A stretch of 12,492 nucleotides of DNA from Bacteroidota bacterium (GTDB lineage Bacteria; Bacteroidota; Bacteroidia; Flavobacteriales; Flavobacteriaceae): assembly GCA_021793535.1 (NCBI GenBank), contig JAJYSO010000021.1, positions 1 to 12,492 of the forward strand, written 5' to 3'. The position numbers were made by a program, and so were the translations under genes. A model generated the notes under the pieces. The model was given only the letters and a program-made list of their open reading frames with translations, was not told the origin of the DNA and searched no databases. The first letter of the stretch is position 1. Each line of letters opens with the position of its first letter. Below, piece after piece: positions 8,320 to 12,492 of this stretch.

Positions 8320-8976
8320 ATGACTAAACGTCCATTTTTTTCGATTATCACTACAACTTATAATCGCGCGGGTTTGCTCGTCCGCGCACTGGATTCCCTG
8401 ATGGCTCAAACGGAGATCGATTGGGAAGCCATTGTGGTCAACGATGGGAGCACAGATGAAACCCATCAAATTGTCTGGTCGTATTTGAAGAAGGATTCGA
8501 GAATGAAGTATGTGTTTCAACCCAACCAAGGCTTCATCTGCGGAAAAAATACGGGAATTGGGCTTGCTCGTGGCCGGTACCTTACCTTTTTGGATTCCGA
8601 TGATGCTTATGCTCCGACGCACTTGAGCACAAGAAAAACCATTCTCGAAGAGGATCCTGAGCTTGACCTCCTCCATGGAGGTGTACGCATTATCGGTCCT
8701 GAATTTGTGCCAGATGCAAATGATCCGGGAAAGAATATCCACCTTTCTGAATGTGCCATTAGCGGCACCTTTTTTATTAAAAAAGCGGCCATGGAAGCTT
8801 TGGAGCGATTCAAAGGAAACGCCTTGACTACGGATGCCGATTTTATGATACGAGCAATTAAAAAAGAACTTAAAATTGTCAAGGTCGATATTCCAACTTA
8901 TATTTATCACCGCGATGTAGAAAGTTCGGTTACCCTAGATCTGTTGAGAAACAATGAAAATAAAATTCAACCTTAA
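8320..8976 (+). CDS. Short family-2 (GT-A) glycosyltransferase
   Basis: It is predicted to move a sugar from a nucleotide-sugar to an unknown acceptor in the cytoplasm, probably for polysaccharide or glycan synthesis. From the ATG at 8320 the protein has 218 residues and begins directly with the GT2 first strand (FFSIITTTYNR at 6-16). Other family marks are VVNDGSTDET at 39-48, LDSDD at 91-95 (the DXD-type metal and nucleotide-binding site), and TTDADFMIRA at 170-179, in the position of the catalytic acidic motif. It has no membrane segment or second domain. Upstream in-frame starts exist (ATG at 8275 and 8278, TTG at 8251) and would add 14-23 residues without known homology, so 8320 is preferred. 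No other sugar gene is nearby. The next gene, 18 bp on, encodes a secreted protein and is probably in the same transcript. Donor and acceptor cannot be inferred. Confidence 0.88.
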   Translation: MTKRPFFSIITTTYNRAGLLVRALDSLMAQTEIDWEAIVVNDGSTDETHQIVWSYLKKDSRMKYVFQPNQGFICGKNTGIGLARGRYLTFLDSDDAYAPTHLSTRKTILEEDPELDLLHGGVRIIGPEFVPDANDPGKNIHLSECAISGTFFIKKAAMEALERFKGNALTTDADFMIRAIKKELKIVKVDIPTYIYHRDVESSVTLDLLRNNENKIQP

Positions 8977-8994
8977 CTTATAAATCTTTATCGA

Positions 8995-9744
8995 GTGGTG
9001 AAATACTTTGGTTTTTTTTGGTGTATGTTCTTTGGGATGGGGCTCTTGTATGCCCAAAAGCCTTATTTGAATATCCAGGATTATCAAAAAAGTGTCAAAA
9101 TAAGTTTTCACAACCTTAAAGTTGATACAATTGTTCCTGGGGATTCAGGTCGGGATGTTTTTTGGGATTTCTCGGACTTGGAAGAGGAGGGGAGACCGAG
9201 TTCTTCCCAAGTTCTCAGTCCGGATTCATTGGCAAATGCTGAGTTTCCGAACACAAATTATATTGAAAAATATGCCAACGGAAGTTTTATGGCCTATAGT
9301 CGAGAAGGTGGACGTACTTATTTACTGGGATACTTTGACCCCAATTCTGGCGCGAAAATAGAGTACACCTTACCCCTATTAATGAGTAAGCGACCTCTGT
9401 CTTTCGGAGACATTATTTCTAGCGATTATAACGTTGTATTTAGCCACGGTGAGAATTCCTTTACCAGTAAAGGAAAAGCTATTTTGGAATCGGATGGACA
9501 CGGTATTCTGCGGCTTCCACATAAGATTTTTTACGACGTGTTGAGGATCCGGTTAACCCAATTACAAGAAGATTCTATCAGTCGTTTTGATACGATCAAT
9601 AAGGTTAAAACTATTACTTATTTCTGGTATGATCGCAAAAATGATTCTCCCTTATTAAAATATACCGAATCCGAATCCAATCACCGTAAGCGAAAAGTTC
9701 TTCAAAGTTTGATAGAAGAATCCAGCAATTTAAATATCAAGTAA
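8995..9744 (+). CDS. Secreted protein of unknown function
   Basis: I do not recognise a named family. The 249-residue product begins with a signal peptide (MVKYFGFFWCMFFGMGLLYAQ), hydrophobic to residue 20 and ending in the A-Q common in Bacteroidota exports, with no lipobox cysteine. The rest has no transmembrane segment. It is mixed hydrophilic and beta-prone, with DVFWDFSDLEEEG near 54-66, a W-D-F-S-D-L style motif I associate, from memory, with hypothetical exported proteins of this phylum. The end (residues 230-249, basic then ESSNLNIK) shows no T9SS sorting domain, so it is probably periplasmic or outer-membrane associated. The start is GTG at 8995, or the immediately following GTG at 8998; no ATG would leave the signal peptide complete. 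It lies 18 bp after the glycosyltransferase gene, and its stop is only 3 bp from the convergent panB stop. Confidence 0.8.
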   Translation: MVKYFGFFWCMFFGMGLLYAQKPYLNIQDYQKSVKISFHNLKVDTIVPGDSGRDVFWDFSDLEEEGRPSSSQVLSPDSLANAEFPNTNYIEKYANGSFMAYSREGGRTYLLGYFDPNSGAKIEYTLPLLMSKRPLSFGDIISSDYNVVFSHGENSFTSKGKAILESDGHGILRLPHKIFYDVLRIRLTQLQEDSISRFDTINKVKTITYFWYDRKNDSPLLKYTESESNHRKRKVLQSLIEESSNLNIK

Positions 9745-9747
9745 ATA

Positions 9748-10566
9748 TTAATACTGTTCTTTTGCATTGGGAAAAGAACCGGATTTTACATCCTTTCTAT
9801 ACGCGTCAAAGGCAGTGATCATCTCTTGGTGCAAATCTGCATATCGCCTGAGGAACCTGGGGTTAAATTCGTTGGTGATCCCCAGCATATCGTGGATGAC
9901 CAAAACTTGTCCATCTACTCCATTTCCTGCTCCGATTCCTATGATTGGAATCTGAAGACTGTCGGCAACTTCTTTGGCCAATTTGGCGGGAACTTTTTCT
10001 AAAACAATAGCGAAGCAACCGATTTCTTCTAGCATTTGGGCATCCTTTTTCAGTTGTTCGGCTTCATCACTTTCTTTAGCGCGGACTTTATACGTTCCAA
10101 ATTTGTTGATTGATTGAGGCGTTAATCCCAAATGCCCCATTACGGGAATGCCCGCATGTAAAATGCGTTCGATGGAATCTTTGATTTCATGGCCCCCTTC
10201 CAACTTGATACCGCTGGCACCGCTCTCTTTCATAATGCGAATGGCGGATCTTAACGCTTGTTTAGGATCACTCTGATAACTCCCGAAAGGCAGGTCTACA
10301 ATAACAAGGGCTCTTTGTACTGCTCGCACTACAGAGGAGGCATGATAGATCATTTGATCCAAGGTAATGGGCAGTGTAGTTTCGAATCCCGCCATAACAT
10401 TGGCAGCGGAATCCCCGACTAAAATGGCGTCTATTCCGGCCTCGTCTACAATCCTTGCCATGGAATAATCATATGCGGTAAGCATGGCGATTTTTTCTTT
10501 GAGCAGCTTCATTTCGGTCAACGATTTAACCGTGACGCGTGGATATTCTTTTTTGGCAGTAGACAT
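9748..10566 (-). CDS. panB: 3-methyl-2-oxobutanoate hydroxymethyltransferase
   Basis: PanB transfers a hydroxymethyl group from 5,10-methylenetetrahydrofolate to alpha-ketoisovalerate, giving ketopantoate, the first committed step of pantothenate and CoA synthesis in the cytoplasm. From the ATG at 10566 the protein has 272 residues, close to the usual ~264. Family residues visible: AYDYSMARIVDEAG at 31-44, Mg ligands D52 (VGDSAANV), D91 (DLPFGSY) and E123 (KLEGG), GHLGLTPQS at 144-152, E190 in VLEKVP (the catalytic glutamate position), and GIGAGNGVDGQVLV at 210-223. An in-frame ATG at 10656 would add a 30-residue hydrophobic segment unlike any PanB and cross the likely promoter, so it is not used. 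A TACATTTA at 10596-10589 on the minus strand is a near match to the -7 consensus. It is divergent from ubiE and convergent with the secreted-protein gene. No other pan gene is in view. Confidence 0.96.
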   Translation of the reverse strand: MSTAKKEYPRVTVKSLTEMKLLKEKIAMLTAYDYSMARIVDEAGIDAILVGDSAANVMAGFETTLPITLDQMIYHASSVVRAVQRALVIVDLPFGSYQSDPKQALRSAIRIMKESGASGIKLEGGHEIKDSIERILHAGIPVMGHLGLTPQSINKFGTYKVRAKESDEAEQLKKDAQMLEEIGCFAIVLEKVPAKLAKEVADSLQIPIIGIGAGNGVDGQVLVIHDMLGITNEFNPRFLRRYADLHQEMITAFDAYRKDVKSGSFPNAKEQY

Positions 10567-10676
10567 AAATAGACGGATTAAAATCTGGTAAATGTAAAAA
10601 AAATATGGCACACTGCTCACCAGTAAAATTGTTATTCGAGGGAATGGATTGGACATACGGTAAAATTTCAGAAGGC

Positions 10677-10710
10677 TTTGCTTACTAATTCGACATTACC
10701 TTTATCTTTG
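10677..10710 (+). promoter_or_regulatory. Predicted Bacteroidota-type promoter for ubiE-sprT
   Basis: TATCTTTG at 10703-10710 matches the TAnnTTTG -7 consensus exactly, and TTTG at 10677-10680 supplies the -33 box with a 22-nt spacer, within the 17-23 nt range reported for Flavobacterium. The -7 ends 13 nt before the ubiE ATG, leaving a very short, A-rich leader (AAAAAAGAAATT-like) without a Shine-Dalgarno sequence. This is the best promoter match in the window. Confidence 0.65.
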
Positions 10711-10723
10711 TAAAAAAGAAATT

Positions 10724-11452
10724 ATGGCTAAGAAAATAACGCCCTACCACGACTCGAAGCTGACCAAGAAGCAACAGGTAAGTGACATGTTTGACGAGAT
10801 TTCGGGAGGGTATGACAACCTAAACCGTGTTATTTCTCTCGGAATGGATCAGTCTTGGCGTAGAAAGGTTATTGCTCGCATTATCAGCACACAACCGGAT
10901 AAGGTGTTGGATGTGGCGACGGGAACTGGAGATTTAGCCATTAGTTTAGCGGAGCACGGGTTGACCAATATTATAGGGGTTGACCTCTCACAAGGGATGT
11001 TGTCTATTGCCGAAAAGAAAATAAAAGAAAAAAAACTAGAAGATAAGATTGCTGTTCAAGTTGGAGACTCGGAGGACTTGCCTTTTGAGGATTCTTCTTT
11101 TGATGCCATTTGTGTGGCTTTTGGTGTTCGTAATTTTGAAAACTTGAAAAAGGGATTGGCTGAAATTTATCGCGTGTTGAAACCTGGAGGCTTGTTCATT
11201 GTATTAGAGACAGCGGTACCACAAAAATTTCCTTTAAAGCAAGGATATGCAATCTACACGAAGTTTATTCTTCCCACTATTGGAAAATTATTTTCAAAAG
11301 ATCGCAGGGCCTACAGCTACCTGTCTGAGAGTGCATCGCATTTCCCTTGTGGAGCAGCTTTTAATAAGATCTTGAAAGAGGTCGGCTTTACCGGGGTAAA
11401 GGACAAGCCGCAGACGATGGGCGTTGCATCTATTTACGAAGGCTCTAAATAG
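10724..11452 (+). CDS. ubiE: Demethylmenaquinone methyltransferase (UbiE/MenG)
   Basis: It methylates demethylmenaquinone to menaquinone with S-adenosylmethionine, the last step of menaquinone synthesis, at the inner face of the cytoplasmic membrane. The 242-residue protein is a class I methyltransferase: VSDMFDEISGGYDNLNRVIS at 19-38 and LGMDQSWRR at 39-47 are the family N-terminal signature; motif I is VLDVATGTGDLA at 61-72; GVDLSQGML is at 85-93; FDAICVAFGVRN at 126-137; and VLKPGG at 151-156. The later signature reads YSYLSESASHFP at 197-208, where many family members have YxYLPES, a mild change. Bacteroidota respire with menaquinone, so the MenG activity is inferred over the ubiquinone one. 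The ATG at 10724 gives the usual N-terminus. It is 8 bp before sprT and shares its promoter; this ubiE-porT adjacency is, from memory, common in the class. Confidence 0.95.
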   Translation: MAKKITPYHDSKLTKKQQVSDMFDEISGGYDNLNRVISLGMDQSWRRKVIARIISTQPDKVLDVATGTGDLAISLAEHGLTNIIGVDLSQGMLSIAEKKIKEKKLEDKIAVQVGDSEDLPFEDSSFDAICVAFGVRNFENLKKGLAEIYRVLKPGGLFIVLETAVPQKFPLKQGYAIYTKFILPTIGKLFSKDRRAYSYLSESASHFPCGAAFNKILKEVGFTGVKDKPQTMGVASIYEGSK

Positions 11453-11460
11453 CTAAACGA

Positions 11461-12176
11461 ATGAAACGAGTGCTGATTATCCTTGTTGTTTGTCTTTGTT
11501 ATCAATCCGCAAAGGCACAGTTATTTACAAAGGAAAGGTTGAGAAATCTAGAAAATTTTGATGACCGGTTTTATCTTGGGGGTACTTCCTAGGGCTAAAT
11601 TTCTATGATTTTAAATTTGACTACGACAGCCCTCGAGAAGATTTTAGAGATGTCTTGGTAAAAGAAAACATGGGCTTTAATGTGGGGCTGATTGGGAATA
11701 TGCGACTGAATAACTACATGGATTTGCGCTTTGAACCGGGAGTGGTTTTTGTCAAAAGAGGGGTTGTGTTTCCCGATCTTCCGCAGCATGTACTCGAAAA
11801 ATCGGGAAATAAGCGAGAAGTGACCTCCACGTATATTCACCTTCCTTTATTGGTGAAATTTTCAACGAAACGATTAAACAATTTTAAACCTTTTGTAGAA
11901 GCTGGTGTATCGACTTCTATTAATTTATCCAGTAATGAGCATCATCCCGATGACAACTACGCTCGTAAATTTCGAATGAAAACAAATACTTATTATTGGG
12001 AATTGGGTTTCGGAATAGACTTGTATCTTTATTATTTTAAATTTACACCTTCTATCCGTGGCGTTTTTGCCATGAGTAATGAGTTGGTTCCTGATCACGA
12101 TCCTCAGAGTGCCTATACCGATGGAATTCACAAGATGATGTCCAGAGGGATTTTTCTGAACTTTAAATTCCAGTAA
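11461..12176 (+). pseudogene. sprT: SprT/PorT, T9SS outer-membrane-associated protein; frameshifted as given
   Basis: PorT (SprT in gliders) is a small beta-barrel-like protein required for type IX secretion. Frame 1 starts at ATG 11461 with a signal peptide (MKRVLIILVVCLCYQSAKAQ) and continues LFTKERLRNLENFDDRFYLG, then meets TAG at 11590-11592 after 43 codons. The same protein continues in another frame from about 11577: YFLGLNFYDFKFDY, then FNVGLIGNMRLNNYMDLRFEPGV, FVKRG, STYIHLPLLVKF, FKPFVEAG, YYWELGFGIDLYLYYFKFTPSIRG and a terminal FLNFKFQ, to the TAA at 12174-12176. One extra G in the run 11578-11582, or loss of two bases (for example CT at 11575-11576, giving FYWGYFLG), restores a 237-238 residue protein of normal length. 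The rest shows no further damage, so an assembly error or very recent mutation is likely. It is 8 bp after ubiE and probably cotranscribed with it. If the lesion is real, an internal TTG at 11655 could only start a protein without its signal peptide. Confidence 0.85.
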
Positions 12177-12239
12177 TACATTCTCTTACCCTCTTCTTTT
12201 TTCGGTATCGACGATTGAACGATGCCTACAATTTGTACC

Positions 12240-12492
12240 TTAAAAGGGTTTAAGGATCATTAAGACAATGATGATCAAAAAGATGATATTTTCTAAACGC
12301 TCATAAAAAAATAGTTTTTTACAATGCTTAAAATAGATGGGGGGAATCTCCTTTCCCTGATGGGTTTTAAGCAACTCTTTGATGGGTTTAGATAATGGAG
12401 ATAGGATGAATGGGCCAAAACCCAAAGCGATAAGAAAAAGAATGAGGCTGGTTATATACCATCCCGTGTGAAACCACGTTGTATTTATTAGG
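12240..12492 (-). CDS. Small integral membrane protein, 3' part only
   Basis: The minus frame is open from the window edge to a TAA at 12242-12240, giving the last 83 codons of a gene whose start lies outside. Two hydrophobic segments are visible: WYITSLILFLIALGFGPFIL near the start of the visible part and NIIFLIIIVLMILKPF at the very end, joined by a basic loop containing SKPIKELLKTHQGKEIPP and ending YERLEN. This suggests a small multi-pass inner-membrane protein. I do not recognise the family with confidence; a DUF2269-like small membrane protein is one possibility. It converges with sprT across 63 bp (12177-12239) in which I see no clear terminator. A start inside the window (TTG at 12425) would cut the first membrane segment, so the gene is treated as partial. 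Confidence 0.65.
   Translation of the reverse strand, partial: LINTTWFHTGWYITSLILFLIALGFGPFILSPLSKPIKELLKTHQGKEIPPIYFKHCKKLFFYERLENIIFLIIIVLMILKPF

Noticed and set aside
8284..8910. 208-codon minus-strand open frame
   Set aside because: It is antisense to the glycosyltransferase, whose GT2 motifs are clear; the opposite product resembles nothing known.
10567..10656. N-terminal extension of PanB from the ATG at 10656
   Set aside because: It would add a hydrophobic 30-residue segment to a cytoplasmic enzyme and overlap the likely promoter; the ATG at 10566 gives the normal family length.
11575..11592. Programmed ribosomal frameshift in sprT
   Set aside because: The site is not a standard X-XXY-YYZ slippery heptamer, since a -1 slip of GGG onto TGG mispairs, and I see no stimulatory hairpin just downstream; error or mutation is simpler.
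1..12492. Mobile elements, CRISPR, tRNA or rRNA genes, toxin-antitoxin or phage-defence genes
   Set aside because: I looked on both strands for transposase-like frames, terminal inverted repeats, spaced repeats and RNA gene signatures and found none; nearly all coding capacity is assigned to core genes.

Overview
This is an ordinary chromosomal stretch from a member of the Bacteroidota, most likely a Flavobacteriia-type organism. The evidence is: two type IX secretion system (T9SS) genes found only in this phylum (sprA and sprT/porT); promoter -7 elements of the TAnnTTTG type before several genes, without clear Shine-Dalgarno sequences; signal peptides ending in A-Q; and a demethylmenaquinone methyltransferase, as expected for a menaquinone respirer. 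Genus or species cannot be told from the window.

Left half, minus strand, read from right to left: queG (tRNA queuosine maturation), maeB (malic enzyme with a C-terminal phosphotransacetylase-like domain), a hairpin terminator, a promoter, then ruvA (Holliday junction branch migration) followed after 6 bp by sprA, the giant outer-membrane translocon of T9SS. sprA runs off the left edge, so only its first 1,356 codons are present. It appears to start with TTG.

Middle, plus strand: a short family-2 glycosyltransferase and, 18 bp later, an unrecognised secreted protein with a GTG start. These converge with panB (minus, pantothenate synthesis), leaving 3 bp between stop codons.

Right: a good Bacteroidota promoter drives ubiE/menG and, 8 bp downstream, sprT/porT, another T9SS component. 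As given, sprT is frameshifted after about 40 codons; the remaining ~195 codons are intact in another frame. At the right edge is the 3' part of a small membrane protein gene on the minus strand.

No mobile element, CRISPR array, tRNA, rRNA or phage feature is visible, and I found no convincing new multi-gene system. The points most worth checking are the sprT frameshift, the non-ATG start and near-fusion of sprA to ruvA, a possible structured leader before queG, and the glycosyltransferase plus secreted-protein pair of unknown role.
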